Notes under the pieces: model-generated | Told to the model about the DNA's origin: nothing | Database searches by the model: none | The model's input: only the letters and a program-made list of their open reading frames with translations | DNA from: Lichenostomus cassidix | Taxonomy: Eukaryota > Chordata > Aves > Passeriformes > Meliphagidae | Reading direction: 5' to 3' | Assembly: GCA_008360975.2 (NCBI GenBank) | Contig: CM039199.1 | Span: forward strand, 2,310,530 to 2,374,529 | Length of the DNA: 64,000 nucleotides | Part shown: piece after piece, positions 1 through 11,700 of the stretch | Position numbering within the stretch: position 1 is the first letter of the stretch | How the letters are laid out: every line of letters starts with the position of its first letter | Translations under genes and position numbers: made by a program

Positions 1-139
1 CCACTCATCCCTGGCAGTGTCCAAGGCCAGGCTGGACAGGGCTTGGAGCAGCCTGGGACAGTGGAAGGTGTCCCTGCCATGGCAGGGGTGGCACTGGATG
101 GGATTTAATGTCCCTCTCCAAACCAGTCTGGGATTCTAG
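1..139 (+). mobile_element. CR1 LINE 3' fragment (cut by the window edge)
   Basis: The sequence matches the CR1 3' end seen many times in this window: CCCTGGCAGTGTCCAAGG, then GGACAGGGCTTGGAGCA, then GTGTCCCTGCCATGGCAGG, ending near GGGATTCTAGA. It is plus-oriented and its 5' part lies outside the window. Confidence 0.85.
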
Positions 140-1377
140 AGCTGCCACCCATTGCCCCAAAGCCTTGGAAATCCCAGTAATCCATAGATTCTCAGGCTGT
201 GGGGAGCAGGAAAAAGGGATTCTCTGGGGTCATCCTTAGGGCTCTGTGAAGGGGAAGTGGAAATCACACATTTGGCTGTAAGGCTGAAGTTTTTGGGGCT
301 TTTTGAGCTGCCCTGGGATCCAAAGCTCTCTGAGGATAAAGTGGGACTTTGTCACTCCCTGAGTGCTGAAGGCTCCCAGAGATCAGAACTGCTGCTGGCC
401 AGCAGGAAAAAAAAGGGAATTGTGTGTGGGAAGAGACTTGGGAGCTGAATGGGAGATTTTTAGGACACTGAAGGCTCCAAAATGCCCCAGTTCCCATCTG
501 AGTGAGCTCCAGAGAGAAGAAAATAACACCAGACATAAAACCTGCAGTTTGCTCTCCCTAAAATCCCTTTTCTCTCTAAATCTCTGCCCTTAAGAGACTT
601 TAGAGCTCAAGTCCTGAACTATCACTCCTCACAAACAGGTGCCAATCAATGATTCCCATCAAACCCAAACTCCTGACATTCCCAAACTCTTTCCTACATT
701 ATGGCATTCAACAGCAGCATTAAATTCATCAGGGGCATTGTCTGAACACCTCCAAACTCGGAACTAGGAGAACACAGTGAAATAAATCACATTTCTTAAT
801 GATTTTTATTACACTCTTCCTGCAAGGCCTTAATTTTTTAAAGACCCCTCTGATTTTGCAATTACTCACTCCAGTTTGATCAATCCCAGAGCACAGGTTT
901 TCCTGCAAGTAATAGGCATTGACAGATTTTATTCCTCACTAGAGCCTGAAACTGAAAAATTAAACCATAATGGAAATAAATTTATTTTTTATTAGCTATT
1001 TTAGCACCGAGGCCAGATTGCTTCCCACAGCCACCCTCTGCTAATGGCTGTGGAAGGAGAAGCAGCTGTTGAATTCCTCCTGGGCAGGTACCAATTTATT
1101 CTTTTTGTTAATGGTGTTACTTCAATTCTGCCTCGAGGAGCTCTCAGCAATCTGTTTGTTTGCTTTCTCTGGACCTTACAATGCAAAAGGAGATTTTGCT
1201 TTCTCGGGAACAGTTGCCAGTGGCAACAGCCAGGAGTGAGACTGTAAATAAAGCCAATTTAAGGTGAGTTCAAACACAACCAGTGCCAGGTGTCCTCGTT
1301 TTCTCCACTCCTTAACAGCTGGTCCCTTTGCAGATTCCGAAGTAGGTTTAGATTGGGTTTTTAGGGAAAATTTAACG

Positions 1378-1590
1378 AGAAATTCCTCCCTGTGAGGGTG
1401 GGCAGGCCCTGGCACAGGGTGCCCAGAGAAGCTGTGGCTGCCCCTGGATCCCTGGCAGTGTCCAAGGCTAGGTTGGACAGGGCTTGGAGCAACCTGGGAC
1501 AGTGGAAGGTGTCCCTGCCATGGCAGGGGTGGCACTGGATGGGATTTAATGTCCCTTTCCACCCAAACCATTCCAGGATTCTACAATTCC
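1378..1590 (+). mobile_element. CR1 LINE 3' fragment
   Basis: The fragment runs from the AGAAATTCCTCCCTGTGAGG block to the tail CCATTCCAGGATTCTACAA. It is 5'-truncated, as is usual for CR1, and plus-oriented. Confidence 0.88.
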
Positions 1591-1784
1591 ATCAGGTGCC
1601 CAGCTGGCACATCATTTTATATTTCTGCAGCCTTTCTATTAATCTTTTCTGAAGCTCAGAAAGCAAATATGTACTCATTATTTTTCATTTCCTGCATCCT
1701 TTAAAATTAAATTTTTTTGGGCATTTCACTTCTATTTCATTTCATTTCCCTTGCAGTCCTTGAAGGGGAGATGGTGGCAAACCT

Positions 1785-1910
1785 TTTTAGCAGGACCTGT
1801 TGCAAGGCGTGATGGATTTTAACAGCAGCAGGGTGGATTTACATTGGATATAAGATAATATTTTTTACCATGAGGGTGGTGAGGTCCTGGCACAGCTTAC
1901 CCAGAGAAGG
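1785..1910 (+). mobile_element. CR1 LINE fragment (older, interrupted)
   Basis: GGACCTGTTGCAAGG and GAGGGTGGTGAGGTCCTGGC are diverged CR1 3' blocks. The element stops abruptly at about 1910, where a different CR1 subfamily begins in the same orientation. Confidence 0.65.
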
Positions 1911-2222
1911 TAACAGAGCTGGGAAGGGTCTGGAGCCCCAGGAGCAGCTGAGGGAGCTGGGAAAGGAGCTCAGCCTGGAGCAAAGGAGGCTCAGGGGGAC
2001 CTTGTGGCTCTGCACAACTGCTGACAGGAGGGGACAGCTGGGGGGTCAGGCTGAGCCAGGGAACAGGGACAGGAGGAGAGAGAACAGCCTCAGGCTGGGC
2101 CAGGGGAGGCTCAGGGTGGATACTGGAGAAATTCCTTCACTGAAAGGGCTGGGGGGTGGTTGGACTCAATAACCTCGGAGGGCTTTTCCAACCTAAATGA
2201 TTCAGTGATTCCCTGATTCAAA
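1911..2222 (+). mobile_element. CR1 LINE 3' fragment, second subfamily
   Basis: The blocks CTGGAGCCCCAGGAGCAGC, AGCCTGGAGCAAAGGAGGC and GGGACAGGAGGAGAGAGAAC lead to a tail with GATTCAGTGATTCC. This subfamily recurs at 6337, 19575, 27790, 47545 and 50128 (+) and at 7576, 11196, 37888, 54030 and 55755 (-). Confidence 0.88.
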
Positions 2223-2399
2223 TATGGTGATTCTACCTCTGGAGAGGTGGCTTAGACAAACAGGAAAAGAACAGAGCGTTCCTTGGGTCAAAATGGGATC
2301 CAGGGGGGCACGAAGGGCTGGAATCCTGGGGCACACTGTGGATTCTCCTGCCAGTGACTGGAGAGGCTTGGGAAGCTTTGGAATGGGCTGTCCCCATGT

Positions 2400-2520
2400 C
2401 CCCAGGGCTGGGGATCCCTGCAGGGGTTTAACACACGTGGGGATGTGGCCCTTAGGGACATGAGGCACTGCTGACCTGCACACAATGATCCCAGAGAGCT
2501 TTTCCAACCAAAACTCTTTC
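2400..2520 (+). mobile_element. CR1 LINE 3' scrap
   Basis: GGGGTTTAACACACGTGGGG, then GGCCCTTAGGGACATG and ATGATCCCAGAGAGCTTTTC, is a diverged CR1 tail. It is plus-oriented and lies about 90 bp from the donor side of the TYW1 exon at 2607. Confidence 0.65.
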
Positions 2521-2606
2521 CCAACCAATTCCATGCTAACTCTGGCAAGGAAATCTGTTAGAAGCAAGCAAGGCAAGAGTGCAAAGGCTCCCCCCAGCAG
2601 GCTCAC

Positions 2607-2774
2607 CTTGCAGTGGGCCAGCAGCAGGCAGTTGGAGTGCTCGTGCTCGCAGGCGATGCCGTACTCCGGGAGCAGCCGCGCCAGCTCCTGCACGAAGCTC
2701 ACCACCTCGCCGTGCCACGGCACGTTGGCCATGGTGAGGCTGCTGGCAGAGCTCTCCCCGCAGTATGTCACGCC
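2607..2774 (-). CDS. TYW1: TYW1 exon: GVTYCGESSASSLTM segment
   Basis: This is the most downstream TYW1 exon in the window (168 bp, 56 codons, phase 0 to 0). It encodes GVTYCGESSASSLTMANVPW, then a helix ending LARLLPEYGIACEHEHSNC, then LLLAHCK. These are the last conserved blocks of the radical-SAM domain; CEHEHSNC is a family signature. The acceptor is GTCCCCAG and the donor GTGAGC. The exon is more GC-rich than its intron surroundings. The terminal exon that should follow was not found in 1-2606. Confidence 0.97.
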
Positions 2775-5700
2775 CTGGGGACAAACAGGACAGTCAGCTC
2801 AGCCCTTGCCAGGCAGTGCCAGCTCTGCAGCCCCGGTGTGCCCCCCTTGCAGGTCTCAGGGCCAGGTTCGGAGATGGCATCAGAAATGGGTCCTTGCCAC
2901 AGTGCCACATCCCCAAAGCAGGGTGGCCCTGGCAGTGAAACACAGGCTGGGCTCGATCCTGGAACGCTGCTTTAACAGGAATCCAAGGGAGGAGGCTCCA
3001 GAGTGAAAAAGGAACCTTTGGAAGGTCACTAGGCTTGGAAACGCGGGAAGTCTGGAAGAGTCTCAGGGACAACCAATGCCATGTCCCTGGGACACTCCAG
3101 AGATGCTGTCCATGTGACACAGAGGGAAGCAGCTCTGACCTCTGCCTTCCAAGCCCAAGCTGTGATTTCTGCCCTGTCCTCCAGTAACCATCCAGAGCTC
3201 ATTCTAGCCCCTCATAAAACCATCCCACATGTGCTGATAGCCCCTTCCTTCCTTCCCCCCTTCCTTCCTTCCTTCCTTCCCCACTTCCTCCCTTCCTCCC
3301 TTCCTCCCAAAATTCACTGTAGTCTGGCTCAACCACTCCATGACACAAAACCCTTTCACAGACAAGAACCCTTTAAAACACTGAATGTTTCTCACCCTGC
3401 AATTTGCCACAGACCACAGGCAGGTCAGTAGCAGGGAGGTGGCAGTGAGCACTCAGTGTCCCCAACTAGGAATGCAATCAGTGCTCGACTTTAGGGTGTC
3501 CTTTTAATGTCTGCTTGAAAACATTTCATAGACAGGATCATGATCCACTTCAATTTCTCCTAATCAAATAATTCCCTGCCATTTTGCCAGCAATTAATCT
3601 GCCATCCCCGAGAGCAGATCACACACCAGATCACAGGGCTGGTCACAACCCAGCGGCACCCAAAGGACAAACAGAACAAAGGGCTTTTCCTGCAGACACC
3701 ACCCAGTCCCCCTATCCCTCCCTGGCTGGTTCCAGCCCCTCTGCTCTTGGGCTGAGCTCTTTTATTCCAGTCACAAAATCCCATCAAGCACCAGCCTTTA
3801 AAACACAGTTTTATGGGTGGTTGTGTCTGGCCAGCTCATGGTTTCCCCCTGTGAACACTTTAACCTCCTTTAAACAGATTTTGCAGGTTCACACGTGGCA
3901 TGGCCATGCCTCCTGCTCCCAATCCCTGATTTACCTGCATTTCCCTGGACATGAAATGAGCAGACACATCTCTGCCAACACTTTGAAGCACAGTGTCCCC
4001 AGTGCTGCAGGGGAAACAGCCTGCTGCTAATTGGGACCTGTACAAGTTTTGGAAGCAATTAGTTTCTCACCAATAAATTTATGAGGGCCTCCCCCCATTA
4101 ATGTGTCCAGGCACCATAACTCAGAGCCAGGCTGGAAAAAGATTGACAGGGCAGTGCTCACCAGCTTTTATATTTTGGTTTTATTTAGCCCAGCTCTGTA
4201 AGTCTGAGCCCAGATTTTAAACAGGCTCGTTGTCTATTAGTCAGTGTTACATCAGAGCAGCCAGCCACGCAAATCAGGGGTTTGGATCCCCAAAGTTCAG
4301 CTGGAGACACACAGCAACACTCTCCCCGCATTCATTATCCAGATTATGATTCGAGCAGCATGAAAAATGTATGAGTACAGAGGGGGGGAAAATTCTTCAG
4401 AAGCTCCAACATGATTCATGATCTCAGCGAACTACAAAGGTATCGTTTACAAGCAAAGAAAGTGCAGAGGCAAATGGAATAAGTGAGTGCTTGGCTGGCT
4501 GATTAATTCCCAGTACAAATCAATGGGAATCAGCTTCCAGCACACCGAAGGAAAGCAGCTTTCAACTTCCCCAAGTTGTTCAAACTGGAGTTAATTAACA
4601 GCTGATAGCACTTAAAGCCCGTGCGGAGCTGATGAGGGCGGTCACGTTCTGCTTTGCACTAATACATGAAGACAGTTATTAAGACATCAAGAATTAAAAA
4701 GGAAAGGATCCCATTGTTCACCCAGAGCTCTTTCCCCAACCCTCCCTGCGGCAGGAACAGCAACGATGCTGCCTCTTAATTACCTGCTTAATAAGGGTGC
4801 TTTGAGCAGCCTAATCCACAGAGCTCGGGCCAAGTACCTTGAAATGCAGAAGCCTTTGAAAAGCATCCCAGCTCTTCCAGAGCAACTGTGCTGGGCAAGC
4901 TCTGGATTTCACACACTCATGGAATCATGGAATGGGTTGGGCTGGGAGGGACACTGAAGCCCAACCAGTGCCACCTCTGCCATGGCAGGGACACCTTCCA
5001 CTGTCCCAGGCTGCTCCAAGCCCTGTCCAGCCTGGCCTTGGACACTGCCAGGGATCCAGGGGCAGCCACAGCTTCTCTGGGCACCCTGTGCCAGGGCCTG
5101 CCCACCCTCACAGGGAACAATTCCTTCCCAATATCCCATCTCTCCCTGCTCTCTGGCAGTGGGAAGCCATTCCCTGTGTCCTGTCCCTCCATCCCTTGCC
5201 CAAAGTCTCTCTCCATCTTTCTTGTATCTCCTGCAAGGCCACACTGAGGTCACCCCAAAGCTTCTCCTCTCCAGGCTGAACAATCCCAGCTCTGCCAGCC
5301 TTTCCTCCCAGCAGAGCTGCTCCATCCCTCTGCTCATCCTGGAGCTCCTCTGCACTCCTCCAGCAGCTCCAGCTCCTTCCCATCCCAGGAGCCCAGGGCT
5401 GATTTTTGGCTGCAATGGAGCTGAGTGAGCACAGCTGGATTGACCAGAGCCTCGTGCCAGGGTGGGAACTGGTGCTGTGGGAAGCATGGGAAGCACATTG
5501 CTGCCTCCAGGACCTGGCTGCCACCCCGGGATGCCAACAGCCAGCAATCCTTTCAATCCACAGCGCTCTGAAGGAAGGATTCCTGGGGAACTACAGCTGA
5601 CAGCGCTTTGTTTCTCCACTCACACTCCAGACTTCCCAATTTAATTACTGAACAAAACAATTCTCTTCACTCTGAGCCCACAAATTATAAATTGAATTGA

Positions 5701-8700
5701 CGCTCGTGCGCGTTAGCAGCAGAACAAAGTGTGGGCCAAGGTGCTGAGTGACAGAGGCACTGCTTAAAATCTAGGGCAGCCATGACCCCAGACAAATATA
5801 AAAAGCCTCAACGCCACGTTGATGGATTGCAGTGTCTGCAAGGCAAAGGCTCCTGAGCTGAGCAGCAGCTCTGCCCAAATTCCAGCCACAAGGCCTCACG
5901 CACGTCTGCTCCTGCTGCAGTGCCTTCAGCCAGGATCCAGCGCCTTGGCTGCTTTAATAATCACTTTCAAGCTGATTTAACAGAGGCCATCAGTCCTTTG
6001 TGTCGCCTCAATGTGCAGGGAGGGCTGGGGATGGTTGGTTATGCAGCACAGCCCCAATATTTCACAGCAGACACCCCACAAGGCTGAGGGCTGAACAGAG
6101 CTGTGCTGCCTGGAAACCTGCAGGGACTCCCTGCAAGTGGAAGGAACTCGTCCTGGGAAAGCCAAACTCAAACACAGGACACAGCCTTTCATCCCAGCTC
6201 TCCAGAAGGAGCTATTTGAGGATGGAGAGGGGAATGGCCACTGCTGAATCACCCCTGTTCTGCCCCCAGTCACAGCCATGGAATTAGCCAGGGGGGAAAA
6301 GTCCTCCAGGACCATCAAGTCCAACCTGTGACCAATCAGCCTGGAGCAAAGGAGGCTCAGGGGGACCTTGTGGCTCTGCACAGCTGCTGACAGGAGGGGA
6401 CAGCCAGGGGGTCAGGCTGAGCCAGGGAACAGGGACAGGAGGAGAGGGAACAGCCTCAGGCTGGGCCAGGGGAGAGTCAGGTTGGATATTGGGGGAAATT
6501 TCTCCCTGAAAGCAAGGTCAGGTCCTGGAATAAGCTGCCCAGGGAGGTGATGGAGTCCCCATCCCCAGAGGGATTTAACAGATCTGTGGATGTGGCACTT
6601 GGGGACATGGGCATTGCTGGGGAATGGGTGAACTTGATCTCACATTTAGGTCCATCCCACCCTAAAGGATTCTGTGTTTCTCTAACAGCAAGTGGTCAGT
6701 GCTGGTCCTTTTTCAGGTGTGGAAATCTTGCACTGTTTGGGTTTATTTATAGCAGGGACCAGGAACAGGAGATTCAGCTTCACCTTCTCTTCATCTAAAC
6801 TCCAGCTGGGATGGCAGCAGATCCTGAATGGGTTTGTGACAGGTGGGGGCAATTGCCTCTTGCTGCATGCAATTAAAAACTCATTAAGGCACAGCTCATT
6901 TTCCTCATTATTTTAAGCAATTAAAGAATCTTTACTGTTTAACATGACAAGAGTGAGCAGATTGGGACAGACACTTCCCTCTGGCCCTTCCTGGCACACA
7001 TTTACTTGGTCATTTCCATTGTGCAGCCAAGCCTCAGGCAGCAGAGCAGGAGCTCCAGTCCCAGAGCAGCACCCTGAGCTCAGCTGGACACTGAGATTAT
7101 CCATCCACAGCAACAAAATCCTCGGGAAAATCAGCAGGGACAACTTCCAGGTGGCTGAAAACTTTCACAAAGGCTTGAGAAGGTTCTGTGCCATGACTTT
7201 GATCCTTGCTCTGCCCAAGACACCATGGCATGGACAGCCCTGGGACAAAGGGCCAACCAGGCAGGCTTGGGTTTCCTCCTAAATTTTGGGAGATAGAGGG
7301 AAGCAGGAAGGCTCTGCTCAGGCAGGAGCTCCCACTGCTGCTGTGAGCTGAGGGATGAAGTTTCACTTTGCCCAGAGGAGCTGTGGCTGCCCCTGGATCC
7401 CTGGCAGTGTCCAAGGCCAGGCTGGACAGGGCTTGGAGCAGCCTGGGACAGTGGAAGGTGTCCCTGCCATGGCAGGGGTGGCACTGGAGGAGCTTTGAGG
7501 TTCCTTCCAACCCAAACTATTCCATGATTCCAGAATTCAGCAAGGACAAAGCACTAAGCTCGAGTCCAACCACTCCCCCTGCACTGCTGAGGTCACCCTA
7601 ACCCATGTTCCCAAGTGCCATGTCCAGTCATCTTTCACAGCCCTCCAGAGACGGGGACTCCACCCCTGCCCTGGGCAGCTGGGCCAGGGCCTGACCTCCC
7701 TTTCAGTCCAGGAATGTCCCCAATATCCACCCTGAGCCTCCCCTGGCCCAGCCTGAGGCTGTTCCCTCTCCTCCTGTCCCTGTTCCCTGGCTCAGCCTGA
7801 CCCCCTGGCTGTCCCCTCCTGTCAGCAGCTGTGCAGAGCCACAAGGTCCCCCTGAGCCTCCTTTGCTCCAGGCTGAGCTCCTTTCCAGCTCCCTCAGCTG
7901 CTCCTGGTACTCCACACCCTTCCCCATGACACAAAACTGCTGCACATCAAGCAAACCTCTGCCTTTCAGAACCCAAAGGGTGCACCACGGCAAGAAAACG
8001 AGTTCTGCACGTTCCAACCCTTAAATACAACCATCAGCTCTGTACCAGTGTGACAGTGACATGCTGGCATTAGAACAGATTAAGGCAATAAATCATTTTG
8101 ATACATTTTTAATGGCTGAATCTCCCTTTACTATTGGCTTAAGGGAGAGAATGGGGTCCCACCGAGTTACAGCACTGTAAGGCACTCATGGAAATGAGAA
8201 CAAGGATTAAGCCCTGCAAGAACCTAAATCTCTCTCCATCCACCCCATGAGCCCCTCTGGAGCAGCACTGGATTAGCTTTCTTCATCCTAATGGACATCA
8301 GTGACGCCAAGTCTTTCCCCAGGAAATCCCCCTGAGCTCAGCCCCACTGCCAGGCAGAGGCTTTGCAGTGTCTCTCAGCACTTTTTGGTGGTTGGCTTTA
8401 CCTGCCACACTGAGGGGCTGGAGAAAAAAAAATGCTGAGCCCTATCCACAGCCCAAATATGCTCCATTCTCAGTGGAATGCAAGAAATTACTGTTTATCA
8501 AAACCACCAAGTTTTCTGGGGAATATTCCCATGTCACAAATGCTGTGTGGTCACCGCAGTCAGAGGTTGGACCTCCAGTGCCTCTGCTGGAAAATATAGC
8601 AGTTAAAAAATTTTGTATAACTTTAGTCAAAGGGTTCTGTTTGTCTTTACCTCAGGAAAAGGAATTTTAGGTTTCTCTCCAGGCCATTGCTCTACCAGGT

Positions 8701-11700
8701 GAGGTCTGATGAACTCAACATATCAACAGACTGGAGGAACCCAAAGCTAAAGAGCTCCCAGCAGAACATCAGCAGCCAGCAGTGGCTATCTACAAACAGC
8801 TACCCCAGAGCACCTCCAGCAGGGCTGAAGACATCTGGGCAGGAAAGGACTGATGGGAAAATTGGAGAATGAAAAATCTAATTAACATCAGAGGTGAGGA
8901 GATTCAGATCCAATGGGAAACTGAATACTGGGGGTTTGCTCAGCTCTGGCCCAATGAACACTGACCCAATACATTTCTATGTATTTTTACTGTATAAAAT
9001 ATCTGAAAATCTAGTAAAATCACGTGTCATGGAATGATTCTCTCTGCACAGCCAGGCTGTGTGTGGATGAGATGATTTCGGTGGTACATCCTGGCCAGAA
9101 CAACATCCTGGCCAGATAATAAAGTAATGCCTTGACTCTCTAACATTAAAATGTTGTTGGAGGGTTTTGGTTTTTCCTGCAGATTCAGTGACACCATCAT
9201 GCCATTGCTGGATTCTGGGAATGTCCCCCAGCCCCTCCCTGTCCCAGCCTGCACACCAGGGTTCAGAGATCCACAGAAACCCCTGTCCCAGCTGGAAGAG
9301 CACCAGGAGCACATCTGTGGCCACTCACCTCTCTCCTCACCTATTTTCCTGGCAGTGTAAGGATTTTTGCAAGGGACAGCTCTGGGAAAGCAGGAGTGGC
9401 AGAGGGAAGAGCAGCCCTGTGCCTTGCAGGAGACAGATGTTTGCCCTGCAGACAGATGTTTGTCTTACAGAGCTCCCAGGGGAATCCCAGAAACATCAAC
9501 TGGCACTGCCTCATTTCACTAATTACCATTAATGACTCGGGCAGAGCAGCCTCAGCAGCTCCATCCCTGCCCTGCCCTCCCTGGGAGGAGCCAGTGACAC
9601 ACCCAGGAAGGTGTAAAACCGAGGGGTTTTGCCCAAACCAAACTCCAAACCGGATTTGGGATGAAGCTCCCAACTTCAGCAGCACATCCAGAGAGAAAAC
9701 CTCTCTGTGCTGGTGTGTCAAAGCTTTTGGGGTTATTTCAGAGCAGCAAAATCCAGGTTTTTTTCTTCATAGCAGCAGTAAAAAAAGGTTGAAAAAAATA
9801 ACAAGAAAGGTTAAAAAATAAAAGAAAGTTTAAAAAGACAAAGGAGAGAAGTAAAAGAGAAAAGGGAAAGAGAGAGTCCAGGAGTAACAGAGCTGCACAA
9901 ACACAGAGCTGAGGTACCTGTGCTGCTCTGCAGGAGCTGCTGGGTGAAAATGCTCAGAGCACTTTGGAAGGTGCCTTTTTTTACAGGTTTGTAACTTTTT
10001 TCACATTCTCTATTTACTAAATGGATGGAGCCCATGAGAAAACCCCTCCTGCCCTGCTGCATCTCCCATCTGCTGCTGGCAGCCCTTCAAATACAGCCAA
10101 CCACAACCCCAAGCACTGAATCTTTCACCTTTTCCCTGGCAAAGTTCGAGGCCAGGATGGGAAGAATTCTACCTTCAACTACCAGCTTGACCTGGAATAT
10201 TTTGTTTCAACAGTTGGTTGACATAAAGAAGGAATATCTATTTCTATTTTCACTGAAATACAAAACCAGGCCACAGAGTGAGGATCCTGTTGGACACAAA
10301 TTGAGGCTGGTTGGTACAAAGTTTGGCTTGTGGCACATGGGATTCTGCTCCAAAGGCACACATAAGACACTAAAAACACTAACTGAATGTTAATTAATTA
10401 TTATTCACTAATATTAAAAGCAAAAGAAAGTTTCTTACACGTCACATTAGAAAAATTTTACTTACTCAAGAAGTTTAGACTAAAGGGAAGAGGGAAATGG
10501 GGACAAAACAATGGGAAATACTGCTGGAAAAAAAAAGAAAAATAAAAATAAAAATAAAATAAAATAATGAAATAAGTAACTACATGCAGCTCACCTTGAC
10601 CTCAATGAAGTCTGGCTTCCCAAGGGATATAAGATCAGCATAAGCTTTGAGTTCATCCACATTCCAAGCTTTCACCAGGGTCAGCCTATAAACAGTGCGT
10701 TGTTGCTGGAATAAAGGAAAAATCACATTAACATCCCATTGTGACCCAGGAACAAACGAAAAATCACACTAACATCCCATTCTGAGGAAGGAAAAAAGGA
10801 AAAATCACACTGACATCCCATTCTGAGGAAGGAAAAAAGGAAAAATCACACTAACATCCCACTGTGACCCAGGGAAGGTGTTCCAGCCTCCCACACAGCT
10901 TCAAACAGGAAAAAGAAATTAAATCATTCTTTTATTCCAAGAACTCAGAACTCATTGAACCAAACCTGTTCCTTCAAGAAATCAGCACCTGAGCTGAGCC
11001 CCCTGTGCCACCCAAATGCTCCCTCTATCTCACATCCCAGGCACTTGGTTTTACAGGAGTTTCACTGAACAGGAACAGAAGCAGGAAATGTTTCTCTCTG
11101 GGATTTGCTGCCCCAGGGACAACATCTCCCTGTTAGTTCCAGGTGTTTCAGTGCCTCCAGCTGCATCATCCAGCACTGGGTACTTTCACAGCAACATGGA
11201 ATGATTTCTGTTGGAAAAGCCCTGAAGATCATCAAGTCCAACCATCCCCAGCACTGCCAAGGCCACCACTGCCAATGTCCCCAAGTGCCACATCCACAGG
11301 GCTGTTAAATCCTCCAGGGATGGGAACTCCACCTCCTCCCTGCACAGCTTGTTTGTGTGTTTGACAACCTTTCCATGAGAAATTTCCTCAATACCCAATC
11401 TAAACCTCCCCTGGCCCAGCCTGAGGCTGTTCCCTCTCCTCCTGTCCCTGTTCCCTGGCTCAGCCTGACCCCCTGGCTGTCCCCTCCTGTCAGCAGCTGT
11501 GGAGAAGATTCCCAGGTCCAACTTCCTCCTGTGAAGGTGGCAGACAGCACTCCCAGAACTTCTCTGCTTGGAGTTATTGTGATTTGCCCTCTAAGGGCTG
11601 CTCTCCAGAGAAGTCACTGGTGACAAAAGGCCTCTCAACACGAGCACTTGGCCATGGAACAAATCCACTCCTCACTCCTCACATCCGCTTGTTTCCGTCC

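Larger units (their letters stand above)
1..2606 (-). other. TYW1 intron (partial, before the unseen last exon)
   Basis: This is intron sequence downstream of the last visible exon. It holds CR1 fragments at 1-139, 1378-1590, 1785-1910, 1911-2222 and 2400-2520, all on the plus strand. The stretches 140-1377 and 1591-1784 are unique AT-rich DNA with no gene-like signal. I searched the minus strand for the C-terminal WWTWIDY-like block of TYW1 and did not find it. Confidence 0.8.
2775..10594 (-). other. TYW1 intron, 7.8 kb
   Basis: The intron lies between the exons at 10595 and 2607. It contains a CCTT repeat (3241-3308), CR1 fragments at 4918-5425, 6283-6336, 6337-6680, 7370-7535 and 7576-7925, a solo LTR (8585-9193), a purine-rich tract (9775-9880) and an AAAAT-type tract (10525-10576). 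Sequence at 3310-4917, 5426-6282, 7926-8584 and 9194-9774 looks unique. Parts of 4180-4700 and 5690-5830 are free of repeats and may be conserved noncoding DNA. Confidence 0.8.

Noticed and set aside
1..2606. Terminal TYW1 exon
   Set aside because: The conserved C-terminal block (WWTWIDY-like) was sought on the minus strand in all frames and is absent, so the last exon must lie outside the window.
4909..5619. Open frame of 236 codons, minus strand
   Set aside because: It lies on the CR1 copy at 4918-5425. It corresponds to the CR1 3' region and not to its reverse transcriptase, so it is not even a LINE gene remnant.
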